From: Flavobacterium salmonis
Lineage (GTDB): Bacteria > Bacteroidota > Bacteroidia > Flavobacteriales > Flavobacteriaceae
Direction: 5' to 3'
Assembly: GCF_903819435.1 (NCBI RefSeq)
Contig: NZ_CAIJDP010000070.1
Location: forward strand, 1-63,412
Length of the DNA stretch: 63,412 nt
Positions 18,437 to 28,512 of the stretch are shown here, piece by piece. The notes beneath the pieces are model-generated. The model was not told where the DNA came from. It made no database searches and saw nothing but the letters and a program-made list of their open reading frames with translations. A program made the position numbers and the translations under genes. Every line of letters starts with the position of its first letter. The first letter of the stretch is position 1.

Positions 18437-19232
18437 CGAGACTATGAAATTTTTATCATTTACTAAATGATGAAATTAGTAATGTAGAAAATTTCATTGA
18501 AAAATATTTTGCAAGAAAAGTTGAAAATTGTTATTCACAAACGGAAATTAGAAGAACTTATTCTAAAAAATGTTGACCTAATCGTGGAAGATGAGTTATA
18601 GAAAACTAACTTTAAACTTTATCAATAAGCCTTTCGAGTTATTACATATATAAATACAATGTTATTAAGTCTAACCTTTCAATATTGCTGGAACAAATGA
18701 TAAACTTTTTGTTGATTTACTAGATATCCTTAAACTTAAGGGACTTTGTATTTCATACAATTAGATGTGCTTTGTAGAAGCCCCATTTAGGCTAGTTGCA
18801 ACTTTTTAATAAACTCGGTCAATCAAATGCCTTCATTATTAAAACTCTGTCAACTCGCTTAAAACTTGGAAATCTTCAAGTAAAAGGTTCGAATTCTGTA
18901 CCAAGGAGGTCAAAATTTTAAAAGTGCATTCCTTTACAAATAAGGGTTTGCGCTTTTTTTATTATGTAATTACCCGACATCTGCCCGACAATTTTTACAA
19001 GATAACAAAAAACATATTATTCTTCCCGTCATTCTTTTGATTTTTATACAAAACCAAAGTATGATACAATTAAGTTAGAATTGATCCTTTAAGTTTTATT
19101 TTATTCTATAAATTAAAGAATTTTATAGAATAATCTAAATAAATATGTTATCAGACAATACAAAACCACCATTAATACCGTAAGTTTTATATTGAAGTAT
19201 AAAATTAAAAAAATGATTATTCGTAATCTTTT
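18437..19232. other. Gene-poor stretch with decayed coding scraps
   Basis: A frame at about 18466-18576 encodes NDEISNVENFIEKYF...TEIRRTYSKKC and then stops. It looks like the C-terminal scrap of an unidentified gene. GGTTCGAATTCTGT (near 18887) resembles a tRNA T-arm, and ACCCGACATCTGCCCGACA (near 18972) is a short direct repeat of a kind seen around Bacteroidota integrases. No intact gene is seen up to the adhesin promoter. Confidence 0.4.
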
Positions 19233-19260
19233 TTTGATTAAAAAAAAACACATACTTTTA
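19233..19260 (+). promoter_or_regulatory. Possible promoter of the SprB-like gene
   Basis: TTTG (19233-19236) and TACTTTTA (19253-19260, last base off consensus) lie 16 bp apart, 28 bp before the chosen ATG at 19288. Confidence 0.4.
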
Positions 19261-19287
19261 CGCCCGAAAATAACCGAATTATACTAC

Positions 19288-22200
19288 ATGAAGAAACTTT
19301 ACTTCTTATCATTACTTTTTATTTTAATCATTTCTACTGCTGCCCATAGTTATAATCGTAACGATAGGAATAATTTTACATATAAAGATTACTGCAATTT
19401 TACAGCACCAGTCGTAGATTTTAGCTTTACTAATGATGGTGCCTGCTCAGGAACTCCTGTTACGTTTACCCCAATAGTAGCCGGCAGCACTCCCTTTTCT
19501 TATAAATGGGATTTTGGAGACGGAAAAACTTCTACTGAGATGAATCCAAGTCATAGCTTTACAGCTGTTGGATGCGGAATCCAAAATTTTAGTATAAAAC
19601 TAACCGTAACTGACGCTACTGGTCAGACAGGTTCGATTACAAAATCTATTTCTGTAAAACAGAAACCTGATTTGAAGTTTACTGACCTGAATGCTCCGGG
19701 TTCTAATAAACCTTTTGAAAGATGTGGGGATAATAACTCAAATCCAAAATACTCTATTAATGTTGGAAACAGTTCCAGTTCAGTTTCTTGTATTACATCC
19801 TATAATGTCGACTGGGGAGATGGCAGTACAGATACAAATGTTACTTTTCCAAAAAGTCACCAATACCAGAAATTAGGTTCTTTTAATATGGTGATTACAG
19901 CTGTTGGAAATAATAGCTGTAATAATTCTGTAACTTATGTAGTTAAAAATTCCAATAACCCAATTGGTGCACTTATCGCTCCGGGAAACACAACAAATTT
20001 ATGTGTTCCGGTAGATCCAATGGATTTTGCAATTGGTTCCTGGGCTCTTAATCCTTCTGATACTAATTATTATATTAATTATGGCGATGGCTCTACTCAA
20101 ACTTATACTCAGTCTCAACTGGAAGCTTCTTCTTATTACAACAGTCTAAATCCTCAGGCTTCACAAAATTTCCCTATTCCCCATAAGTTTACAAGAGCCA
20201 ACTGTCCGTCAGGAAACACCGTAACCTTAACTATAACAACATCCTGTGGAAGCACCTATCTTACTGCAGGACCCATTATTATTTTAGATGTACCGGTAAT
20301 AAGTTTTAGCATACCATCTGTTGCATGTGTAAATTCAGGTGTCTATTTCAATAATTCAACCTATGCCGGTTATACTAATGGCTGTAGTACTGTAAATGTT
20401 TATACCTGGGATTTTGGGGATGGAACAACTTCTAGAGAGGTTAATCCATATCACTCCTATGCAGCACCGGGAAGATATAAAGTTACCTTGAACGCTACAA
20501 CGCCATGTGGTGTAGGAATCACTCCTGCTGCACAATACATATGTGTTGAACCTGTATTGCAGCCACAATTTACTTTTGTTAATGCCTGTGCTTCAGAAAC
20601 AGTTCAGATAACCAATACTACCGATACAAATTTAAGCTGTGGAGCTTCAAGCTTCTATTGGGAAGTTATAAGTTATTATGAAGCCTTTTGCGGTAAGGAA
20701 ACATCTCCCGGATCAGGAAGAGGATCGTGGAATTTTGCAAACGGAACAAATTCATCCTCTAAAGATCCGGCTTTTAATTTTACAACTCCGGGAGTTTATA
20801 CTGTTCGATTAAGAACAATCAATTCTTGCGGAATTTATAATTATAACACACAGCAAATTCAGGTAAAAAAGAAACCTGTTATTTCTCTAAAGCCAATCTC
20901 AGATTTTTGTAAATCGGCAACGATTTATCCTGAAGGAAAAGTAGAAGAAACATGTTCCCCTCCATCAGAAATCACTTATTCATGGAGTTTTCCCGGAGGT
21001 ACACCTTCAACTTCTACAGCACTCAATCCGGGAGCTATTAATTATACTGCAACCGGTAATTATGTTGCAACTTTTAGGGTAACAAATAGCTGTGGAACAA
21101 CAGAAGTATCCAGAAACTTTTCTGTAGATATGGTTCTTTCGCCTGTTATAACCCCTAAAACAGCAAAAATATGCAGTGGAAATACTTTTCAAATTATACC
21201 TGTCAGTAACGGAACAACAGATAATGTACCATCGGGAACTACTTATGTGTGGTCTAATCCGGTAGTTTCTCCGCCGGGTGCGATAAGCGGTGCAAGTGCG
21301 CAATCCAGCCCAAGAGCAAGTATCAGCCAGACATTAATAAACAATACAGCCAGTCCGGCAACAGTAACCTATACTGTATCTCCAATATCTGCTTCATGTC
21401 CTGGCCCAGATTTTACAGTTACAGTTACAGTAGAACCAACTATAAAAGTCGTTCAAACTATAAAAAATGGCAAATGTTACGGATCTAATGATGGCTCAAT
21501 CAGCTTAATTATAAGTGGAGGAACACCTCGTACAACAGGAAAACCTTATACAATATCCTGGACAAGCCCTAACGGATTTACTAGCTCAGATCAGGATATC
21601 TCTAATTTAAAAGCTGGTTTGTATTTTTTATCTATCACAGATAATGGAGGCTGTCCTTTTACTACTTCATATAATGTATCAGAGCCAGGAGAATTTAGAA
21701 TTGCAAGCGAAGGTAAAAATGATATAACCTGTTTTGGATTAAAAAACGGCACCATCAATACCTCTGTAACAGGAGGAACACCTCCATATAATTTTGTATG
21801 GACAAAAGATGGAAATCCTTATCCCGGGAATTCGGGGAATTTGAATAATCTGGACAAAGGAGTTTATCAGGTAAAAATAACAGAAGTCAATAATTGTGGC
21901 GAACTTACAGGAACCAGTTTTACCATTATCGAGCCTCCATTACTGGAAGTAAAATGGGAAAGCCAGGTAGATGTTTTATGCTACGGATATAATACAGGTG
22001 AAATTAATGTGAGTTCGTCTGGAGGAAGACCTGCTCATCGTTACAGCTGGACTGGACCAAACGGGTTTAGAAGTAATCTTCAAAATTTAAAGAACCTTTA
22101 TGCCGGTACTTATAATTTAACCGTTACGGATAATTCCGGATGTAACGTTCCATTGAAGGTTGAAATACTTCAAAATCCTGAAATAAAATTAAATACCTCT

Positions 22201-23661
22201 GTTACTCATTTAACTTGTTACAGCGTTAGAGATGGAGTTATAAAAATTAATTCTATCACAGGAGGAGTACCTTTTACAACCGGCGATCCGTATATTATAA
22301 AATGGAGCAATTTAGGAACTGGCATGGAACAGTCTAATTTGTCTGCAGGAAACTATTTAATTACCATTACTGATGCCTTGGGATGCCCGAAAGATTTTCC
22401 TATAACGGTTAACAATGCCCCGGTATTTATGATCAATCCGGACTTTCAAAACATTTCTTGCCATGGAGCAAATGACGCACACATCCGACTCAACCTTGTT
22501 GGCGGACAGGCACCGCTTAAACTGGAATGGAGTGATGGTTCTACTGCAGGAATCGAAAGAAACAACCTTGGCCCTGGAAGTTATAACGTAAAAATTACCG
22601 ATGCTAAATTATGTGTAATAGAAGCAGAATATATTGTTGTTGATCCATTGGAATTAGAGATAAGAGGAGATGTTTCAAACCCGCTTGATTGTGTTAAAGC
22701 AAATACCGGTGTCATTGATCTTGTTGTTACAGGTGGTACAGCTCCTTATACCTATGTTTGGTCTAATGGTGCACGAACTGAAGACTTGAGCCAACTCACC
22801 CCTTACAATTATACTGTTACGGTAACAGACTCAAGAGGCTGCAAAAAATCAGATACGTTTAAAATTACGCGATTTGAACAGCTTACTCCAACAATAGAAA
22901 TTTTAACTGATTTTAATTGTGAAACCAAATTTGTAGATCAAACATTTGTGGGGCATGTTAAAGGGGGGATTCCACCTTACACATTAAAATGGTCAGATGG
23001 AGTTATTTCCGGTGTGAATGGTGAAATAATGAAAACCGATAATAAAGGATTAGTCATTTTTAGCGTTACTGATAGTTTTGGCTGTACTGCCGACGTAGTT
23101 CATAATGTTAAAACACCTGTTTTAGGTGTAGCAGGCTTCTCTACCAGTTCGTACGGAAAAGAGATGTTTGACCTCTATGCCGTTTACGACCCGGTTATAT
23201 TTACAAATTTAGCCACAGGAGATTTTACAAGCATGTCATGGGATTTTGGAGATGGCAATTTTTCTACTGAAACAAATCCAAAACACATTTACACCAGAGA
23301 GGGCACCTATACTATAAAACAAGTCGTTAATTATCCTTTTGGATGCCAGTATTCTTATGAAACCAGTATTCTTGTAGAAAAAGGATACACCTTAGTTATG
23401 CCAAACGCTTTTACACCAAATAATGACGGAATCAACGATTCATTTGCACCTGTCTTTCAGGGATTAAACAATGTGACCCTTGATATTTATGACACATGGG
23501 GAGGTATTATTTATACTGAAACAGGAGTAAACATTCATGGATGGCGTGGAAAAATTAAGGATTTAGATGCCGAAAACGGTAATTACTATTTCAGGATAAC
23601 AGCTAAAACCTTTTACAATCATACCATAACAGAAAAAGGATCACTCACATTAATTAAATAA
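19288..23661 (+). CDS. SprB-like surface adhesin with PKD domains and T9SS type B sorting domain
   Basis: 1457 aa from MKKLYFLSLLFILIIS, which gives a clean signal peptide; the open frame extends to 19192 but those residues are unlike a start. PKD domains near the N-terminus carry YKWDFGDGKTSTEMNPSHSF and YTWDFGDGTTSREVNPYHSY. About six or seven SprB-type repeats follow (CYGSNDGSISLIISGGTP, CFGLKNGTINTSVTGGTPPY, CHGANDAHIRLNLVGGQAP), then a late PKD (DFGDGNFSTETNPKHIY) and a gliding-type C-terminal domain (MPNAFTPNNDGINDSFAP). Known for relatives: T9SS-exported, mobile or fixed surface adhesins. It is paired with the SprF-type gene 16 bp downstream. Confidence 0.92.
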   Translation: MKKLYFLSLLFILIISTAAHSYNRNDRNNFTYKDYCNFTAPVVDFSFTNDGACSGTPVTFTPIVAGSTPFSYKWDFGDGKTSTEMNPSHSFTAVGCGIQNFSIKLTVTDATGQTGSITKSISVKQKPDLKFTDLNAPGSNKPFERCGDNNSNPKYSINVGNSSSSVSCITSYNVDWGDGSTDTNVTFPKSHQYQKLGSFNMVITAVGNNSCNNSVTYVVKNSNNPIGALIAPGNTTNLCVPVDPMDFAIGSWALNPSDTNYYINYGDGSTQTYTQSQLEASSYYNSLNPQASQNFPIPHKFTRANCPSGNTVTLTITTSCGSTYLTAGPIIILDVPVISFSIPSVACVNSGVYFNNSTYAGYTNGCSTVNVYTWDFGDGTTSREVNPYHSYAAPGRYKVTLNATTPCGVGITPAAQYICVEPVLQPQFTFVNACASETVQITNTTDTNLSCGASSFYWEVISYYEAFCGKETSPGSGRGSWNFANGTNSSSKDPAFNFTTPGVYTVRLRTINSCGIYNYNTQQIQVKKKPVISLKPISDFCKSATIYPEGKVEETCSPPSEITYSWSFPGGTPSTSTALNPGAINYTATGNYVATFRVTNSCGTTEVSRNFSVDMVLSPVITPKTAKICSGNTFQIIPVSNGTTDNVPSGTTYVWSNPVVSPPGAISGASAQSSPRASISQTLINNTASPATVTYTVSPISASCPGPDFTVTVTVEPTIKVVQTIKNGKCYGSNDGSISLIISGGTPRTTGKPYTISWTSPNGFTSSDQDISNLKAGLYFLSITDNGGCPFTTSYNVSEPGEFRIASEGKNDITCFGLKNGTINTSVTGGTPPYNFVWTKDGNPYPGNSGNLNNLDKGVYQVKITEVNNCGELTGTSFTIIEPPLLEVKWESQVDVLCYGYNTGEINVSSSGGRPAHRYSWTGPNGFRSNLQNLKNLYAGTYNLTVTDNSGCNVPLKVEILQNPEIKLNTSVTHLTCYSVRDGVIKINSITGGVPFTTGDPYIIKWSNLGTGMEQSNLSAGNYLITITDALGCPKDFPITVNNAPVFMINPDFQNISCHGANDAHIRLNLVGGQAPLKLEWSDGSTAGIERNNLGPGSYNVKITDAKLCVIEAEYIVVDPLELEIRGDVSNPLDCVKANTGVIDLVVTGGTAPYTYVWSNGARTEDLSQLTPYNYTVTVTDSRGCKKSDTFKITRFEQLTPTIEILTDFNCETKFVDQTFVGHVKGGIPPYTLKWSDGVISGVNGEIMKTDNKGLVIFSVTDSFGCTADVVHNVKTPVLGVAGFSTSSYGKEMFDLYAVYDPVIFTNLATGDFTSMSWDFGDGNFSTETNPKHIYTREGTYTIKQVVNYPFGCQYSYETSILVEKGYTLVMPNAFTPNNDGINDSFAPVFQGLNNVTLDIYDTWGGIIYTETGVNIHGWRGKIKDLDAENGNYYFRITAKTFYNHTITEKGSLTLIK

Positions 23662-23677
23662 AACAACAGATTAAAAA

Positions 23678-24679
23678 ATGAGATTAAAATTATTATTTGT
23701 TATATTAATAACATGTTGTTTTTATACCAAAACAAGAGCACAAGATCCTATTTTTACACAATACTTTTTAGTTCCCGAAACCCTAAATGCTGGTTTCACA
23801 GGTTTTATGGAAACTACCTACGCCGGAATCATTCATCGTGAACAATGGCCAGAATTAGATTTAAGTGTTGACACAGATTATGCCTTTGTAAATACCTGGA
23901 GTGATAACCTTAATAGCGGAATTGGCTTGAACATTTTAAACCAAAGGGAAAACGCAACTAATTACAATTTTACACAAGTCAATGCCAATTATGCCTACAG
24001 GGTGAGGATTAATGATACCTGGACATTCAGACCGGGTATCGAAGCAGGATTTGGATTAAAATCATTTGCATTTGGTAATTTATTACTGGAAGATCAGATT
24101 AATATAGGCGGACCTAATAATGCGACTTCAATAGATCCTTTACTGGCCAACGACAGGGTTACTTTTTTTGATGTATCTGCAGGTATGGTTTTTAACACTG
24201 ATGATCTCTGGATTGGACTTTCAATGAAACACCTCAACAGACCTAATATCGCTCTGAGTGCTAACGGAAATCTGCCTTTAAATACTTTTTTCTCGCTAAG
24301 CAGCGGGTATGAATTTCTAGTAGCTGATTATATTGACGTATTGTTTCTTCCATATGAAACCAAAATGTTTGTCACATCAAATTATATGCAGCAAGGGCGA
24401 TATAACCGACTGGATATGGGAGCTTCTATTTTATTCGAAAAAATGTTTTTCGGAACAACTTTCGTTACCAATCCTGCTAAAAATGGAATGAATAATGAAT
24501 TACTGACTTCTGTTAATTTTTTCACCGGACTGCAATACGAAAATTTACGATTAGGGCTTTCATATGATTTGAATACTACTAAAATAGGAAGAACAGGAGG
24601 TGTTTATGAACTATCATTAACATATCAGTTTAATATGGCACGTAAATGTTTTGGCTGCCCAAATTACTCAGGAAACTAA
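23678..24679 (+). CDS. PorP/SprF-family T9SS membrane protein
   Basis: 333 aa. The signal peptide ends TRAQ, followed by the family opening DPIFTQYFLVPETLNAGFTGF and a barrel with SAGMVFNTDDLWIGLSMKHLNRPNI and LGLSYDLNTTKIGRTGGVYELSLTYQF. Known role: SprF-type proteins are outer-membrane partners needed for secretion or anchoring of the adjacent type B CTD protein. It lies 16 bp after the SprB-like gene, so it is that protein's dedicated partner. A strong terminator follows. Confidence 0.92.
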   Translation: MRLKLLFVILITCCFYTKTRAQDPIFTQYFLVPETLNAGFTGFMETTYAGIIHREQWPELDLSVDTDYAFVNTWSDNLNSGIGLNILNQRENATNYNFTQVNANYAYRVRINDTWTFRPGIEAGFGLKSFAFGNLLLEDQINIGGPNNATSIDPLLANDRVTFFDVSAGMVFNTDDLWIGLSMKHLNRPNIALSANGNLPLNTFFSLSSGYEFLVADYIDVLFLPYETKMFVTSNYMQQGRYNRLDMGASILFEKMFFGTTFVTNPAKNGMNNELLTSVNFFTGLQYENLRLGLSYDLNTTKIGRTGGVYELSLTYQFNMARKCFGCPNYSGN

Positions 24680-24703
24680 GATTAACTAAAATATCTTTAA
24701 TTT

Positions 24704-24746
24704 AAAAAAGAACCCTCTCAGAATTAAATCTGAGAGGGTTCTTTTT
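24704..24746 (+). terminator. Rho-independent terminator
   Basis: AAGAACCCTCTCAGA and TCTGAGAGGGTTCTT form a 15-bp perfect stem followed by T-run, closing the adhesin operon. Its A-run on the other strand may also serve the convergent VOC gene. Confidence 0.93.
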
Positions 24747-24817
24747 AACTTTAAAATTAAATTATTATTTTCTTAGCAAATAATATAATCAAAGGAGTAA
24801 ATTCTTTTCTTTTTATT

Positions 24818-25243
24818 CTAAGCAGGCTCCCATAATTCAATTTTATTACCTTCTGAATCCATGATATGCACAAATTTCCCATAGTCATATGTTACAATAT
24901 CATCCAGTATGGTTACACCGTTTTCTTTCAGTTGATTTACTAATCCTTCAATATTCTGAACACGGTAATTGATCATAAAATCTTTTTTAGATGGAGAAAA
25001 ATATGCATCTCCTTTTTTGAAAGGGCTCCATTGAAGAGTGTTTATTTCATCAGGCCTTTCCATGTTTCTGGATTCAAACCCTGATGTGCCCCATTCGCTG
25101 ATTTCAAATCCTAAATTTTTGGCATACCAGTCTTTTGTTTCCTGTGGATTGTCAGAAAAAAAGAAAATACCCCCAATTCCTGTCACCTTAGGTGTTACAT
25201 CACGTGAAACTGAGTTCTCTGAGTGATTTTTTTTATCTTCCAT
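24818..25243 (-). CDS. VOC (glyoxalase/bleomycin-resistance fold) family protein
   Basis: 141 aa. A single VOC unit is visible: VTGIGGIFFFSDNPQETKDWYAKNLGFEI, FMINYRVQNIEGLVNQLKENGVTI and the terminal strand FVHIMDSEGNKIELWEPA with the metal-type Glu. It has no signal peptide and a charged N-terminal tail of about 20 residues. The family includes lyases, dioxygenases and resistance proteins; the substrate is unknown. It forms a pair with the following small gene (19-bp gap). Confidence 0.85.
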   Translation of the reverse strand: MEDKKNHSENSVSRDVTPKVTGIGGIFFFSDNPQETKDWYAKNLGFEISEWGTSGFESRNMERPDEINTLQWSPFKKGDAYFSPSKKDFMINYRVQNIEGLVNQLKENGVTILDDIVTYDYGKFVHIMDSEGNKIELWEPA

Positions 25244-25262
25244 AGTTATCGCTTTTAGTTAA

Positions 25263-25646
25263 TTAGCTGATTTCTGAATCTTTCTGAAAATTTTCCATTA
25301 TATTTTTTAACTCTTTTAAGTCACTTGCAAGCGGATTTAACACGATTTCTTTATTTAATTCTATAACAATTTCTGACTCTATCCGACAAAAAATACGACT
25401 ATTTTCCTTGTAGAAATGAAACTTCAAATTATCTAAATTTGGATTAGAAGTATACAATATATTTTCTAAATAATAATTTTCAGAATCATACCTTATTGAT
25501 AACCTGAACAATGTGGGATCTCTTGGAAAATCTACACTAACCACCTTTTGATTTTCAAAAAGAGTAAAAAAGGTAACATTCCAGGTACCTTGTGAAAATT
25601 GAATCCGCAAATCGTTATTATATTCTCCACTTACTATAACTTTCAT
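25263..25646 (-). CDS. Hypothetical protein
   Basis: 127 aa, cytosolic, no signal or membrane segment, no motif I recognise. It is beta-rich in the middle (NVTFFTLFENQKVVSVDFPRD, FRLSIRYDSENYYLENILY) with a short C-terminal helix (DLKELKNIMENFQKD). It is probably co-transcribed with the VOC gene just downstream on the minus strand. Confidence 0.65.
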   Translation of the reverse strand: MKVIVSGEYNNDLRIQFSQGTWNVTFFTLFENQKVVSVDFPRDPTLFRLSIRYDSENYYLENILYTSNPNLDNLKFHFYKENSRIFCRIESEIVIELNKEIVLNPLASDLKELKNIMENFQKDSEIS

Positions 25647-25732
25647 GTTTCTTTTTATACATTTTACAAAAAACTTCCGGTAGTCTAAAAACCTAAACCC
25701 GGTTCATAGCTTAGCAGCAGGAATTTAATTTA

Positions 25733-26989
25733 TTAACGATTACTTTGTCTGATTAAAAGGAAATTAGCAGCCCACTGAAAACCTATAAATCCAAATAGAA
25801 AAATTACTGACGCCATATTAAATATATCTCCTGTCATAAAAGTTAACGCTATTGCAACAAGACCTATAACCGCCATAACAATAGTATACACTAATAGTGA
25901 ATTTTTGTATTTTGTTGGGGAAAACATCACACTGCAAGGCAGCATCATCGCACACCCAAAAACGGCTACTGATAAAAATCTTTCATCCGGTAAAACAAAA
26001 TAAAACAAGAGACCAACAGCAAATATGGCTAAACCTAAAGCAACAAAATTAGAACTTTGTTTTTGCTCATTACTGAGCAGTAATTGTCCGTATTTATTGA
26101 AACGGAGAAATAAATTTCCGATTGGCGTTATAACCCAGGTGGAATAGGCAAACAAAGCCAAAACAATTATTAGAGGATTTAAATACGGCTGAAGACTGAC
26201 ATTATTATCTGCTAAATTTCTAAGCAATTTAACTCCAAAATAAAACCCAATTATAACTCCCCATTGATACTTGGCCGTTAAATTACCCATCCAAAATGAA
26301 TATTTTAAGTAACCTCTATATACAGGATTAGAAGCTTTTATGGCTTCAAGCATTCCTGATTGTGCATAAGGAAAATTAGGGTCGCTTTTCAATGCTTCGT
26401 TAAAGTGCTTCAGTGCCTTTTTATTATCTCCTTTTTCTAATAAACTCCAGCCATAATTGGCATGTGTATAAGTATTATTAGGGTCTTCTCTTAAAGCGCC
26501 TTCGATGGTATTAAATGATTCTTCACTTCTGTCCAATTTTAGTAAAGCAGTACTTCTGGTGTTTAGTCCTAATAAGTTTTCAGAATCAATCTCTAAAGCT
26601 TTATTGGCAAATTCCAAGGCCTCTTCATATTGTTTGCGAGCTAACTTAATGTTTGCCATAAAAGCAAAATAATCTGCATCATAAGGATCTAACGTTATTG
26701 CCTGCAAGATGTTTTTTTCCCCTTCATTATAGTCGTCCTGCTGAATGGCAATTCTCGACTTTACATAAAACAAATGAGGCTCATCTGGTGCTAAACCAAT
26801 TGCGTTTTCGATTATAGTTTTGGCTGTATCAAATTTGTCCTGTTGCAAATTAACTTCTGCCAGCAATGACAAAAAGTAAATATTATTGACGTCGCCTGAA
26901 ATTAAATCTTTCAATACTTTTTCAGCCTCTGCGTATTTTTTCTGTTGAATTAAAATAGTAACCTTTGCTATTCTATGATCTTCTGACAT
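25733..26989 (-). CDS. TPR protein with C-terminal membrane domain
   Basis: 418 aa. Residues 1-235 are TPR repeats (AEKVLKDLISGDVNNIYFLSLLAEV, ALEFANKALEIDSENLLGLNTRS, ALKHFNEALKSDPNFPYAQSGM). Several membrane helices follow (LIIVLALFAYSTWVITPIGNL, LGLAIFAVGLLFYFVL, SLLVYTIVMAVIGLVAIAL, VIFLFGFIGFQWAANFLL). It starts 1 nt after the stop of the AAA+ ATPase gene, so the two are translationally close and likely work together. It may be a membrane platform for an AAA+ factor; that is inference. Confidence 0.85.
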   Translation of the reverse strand: MSEDHRIAKVTILIQQKKYAEAEKVLKDLISGDVNNIYFLSLLAEVNLQQDKFDTAKTIIENAIGLAPDEPHLFYVKSRIAIQQDDYNEGEKNILQAITLDPYDADYFAFMANIKLARKQYEEALEFANKALEIDSENLLGLNTRSTALLKLDRSEESFNTIEGALREDPNNTYTHANYGWSLLEKGDNKKALKHFNEALKSDPNFPYAQSGMLEAIKASNPVYRGYLKYSFWMGNLTAKYQWGVIIGFYFGVKLLRNLADNNVSLQPYLNPLIIVLALFAYSTWVITPIGNLFLRFNKYGQLLLSNEQKQSSNFVALGLAIFAVGLLFYFVLPDERFLSVAVFGCAMMLPCSVMFSPTKYKNSLLVYTIVMAVIGLVAIALTFMTGDIFNMASVIFLFGFIGFQWAANFLLIRQSNR

Positions 26990-26990
26990 G

Positions 26991-28298
26991 TTATTTTTTA
27001 ATTTTTAAATACGTTAGAATATCATCATACAATCCTGAATCATTTGCGAACATGGCAAAATTTTTCGCAGTCATAAACCACTCCTGTGTACTGGCTTTGT
27101 GTTTTTTGATTGCATTTTGTAAATCCTTTGTACTAATTGGTTTTGGAATACCATCCTCAAAAGAAGATTCTAATTTTTCTTCAATAGCAATATCAATAAT
27201 GGCTTCAATATCTGCTCCTGAAAAATTTTCTGTCTTTTTTGAAATACTGCTATAATCAATTGCTTCTGTCGGCTTATTGGTTAGTTTAAGCTTTAGAATT
27301 GATTCTCTCGAAGCTTCATCCGGTGGCGGAACAAAAACGATTCTGTCAAAACGGCCAGGTCTTCTGAAAGCGGGGTCTAAATTCCAGGGGGTATTTGTTG
27401 CTCCAAGTACCAATATGCCTTCATTATTATTATCTATTCCATCTAACTCTTGCAGAAACTGATTGATTAAGTGGCGTCCGCTTGATTGTTTCATGTCGCT
27501 TCTGCTTGCGCCCAGAGCGTCAATTTCATCTATAAATAAGACGCAAGGTGTATTTTCTCGGGCTAGTTCAAATATATCATGCAGATTTTTTTCGCTGCTG
27601 CCAATCCACATATCCAAAATATCATTCAGTCCAACACTTATAAACTTTGCGTTTACCTGTCCGGCTGTTGCTTTTGCAATATATGTTTTTCCGCAGCCTG
27701 GAGGTCCGTAAAGTAAAATGCCTCCTCCTATTTTCTTTCCGTATGCTTTATAAAGTTCAGGATGCTGCAATGGCTTGATGATTTTTAGCTCGATTTCTTT
27801 TTTAACAAATTCCATTCCGCCAACATCAGCAAAATTAACCGTTGGTTTTTCCAGAAATCTGCTGTCTATTTCCTCATCTGATTCAATTACTTCATTGCTG
27901 CCCTTTAATCTAAGTTGATTATCTAACTCTTCATCAAAAAATTTAGGATCAATTGCCAGTGCTCTTTTATAGGTTTCAACTGCCTTTCCAATTGAATTTT
28001 CTTTTAAAAGTCCTTTGGCATACAATGCAAATACGTTTACATCCTGAATCCCTTTCTCAATGACTTCTTCCAAAATTACATTACAGGCTGAGTAACTTCC
28101 CTTTTTAAAGAAAGTAGTTGCAAGTCCTACTTTTGCTTTAACATCGTTTGTACTCCTTAAAAGTGTAAGATATTCTGTTTCTGCTTCTTCCAGTCTGTTT
28201 AAAGTTAGCAAGGTCTCGGCTAAGAGAAATCGTAATGGTGTGTTTTCCGGAGAATGCTTTAATGCCTCTTTTAAACTGTCAATTGTATTATTGTTCAT
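26991..28298 (-). CDS. TPR-AAA+ ATPase
   Basis: 435 aa. The N-terminal TPRs (about 1-125) are followed by one AAA+ module of the FtsH/Cdc48-type build: FADVGGMEFVKKEIELKIIKPLQHPELY, Walker A GPPGCGKT (198-205), Walker B VLFIDEID (253-260), sensor GATNTPW and arginine fingers in FRRPGRFDR. It has no protease or metal site. Known for classical AAA ATPases: remodelling or unfolding of protein complexes. It forms an operon with the TPR membrane protein, its likely adaptor or membrane anchor. Confidence 0.92.
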   Translation of the reverse strand: MNNNTIDSLKEALKHSPENTPLRFLLAETLLTLNRLEEAETEYLTLLRSTNDVKAKVGLATTFFKKGSYSACNVILEEVIEKGIQDVNVFALYAKGLLKENSIGKAVETYKRALAIDPKFFDEELDNQLRLKGSNEVIESDEEIDSRFLEKPTVNFADVGGMEFVKKEIELKIIKPLQHPELYKAYGKKIGGGILLYGPPGCGKTYIAKATAGQVNAKFISVGLNDILDMWIGSSEKNLHDIFELARENTPCVLFIDEIDALGASRSDMKQSSGRHLINQFLQELDGIDNNNEGILVLGATNTPWNLDPAFRRPGRFDRIVFVPPPDEASRESILKLKLTNKPTEAIDYSSISKKTENFSGADIEAIIDIAIEEKLESSFEDGIPKPISTKDLQNAIKKHKASTQEWFMTAKNFAMFANDSGLYDDILTYLKIKK

Positions 28299-28435
28299 AT
28301 TGTAAAGATTACTCCTCTTTTAGAATTCTTTTAATTTCAACCGATTATCGGCAAAACGAAAATACAAATTAAAATGATAATTCCGTTAAAATCCTAATAG
28401 ATGTAGTACCCTAAATTTCCTTCAAACTAAAGCAA

Positions 28436-28473
28436 AAAAAACGGAAATAACTTTATCAGCTATTTCCGTTTTT
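28436..28473 (-). terminator. Rho-independent terminator of the lipocalin-like gene
   Basis: AACGGAAATA and TATTTCCGTT form the stem; the minus strand continues into a T-run. It separates the lipocalin-like gene from the AAA+ operon. Confidence 0.88.
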
Positions 28474-28512
28474 AATTCCAATTCTAAAGAATCAGATTTC
28501 CTACTTAGGTCA

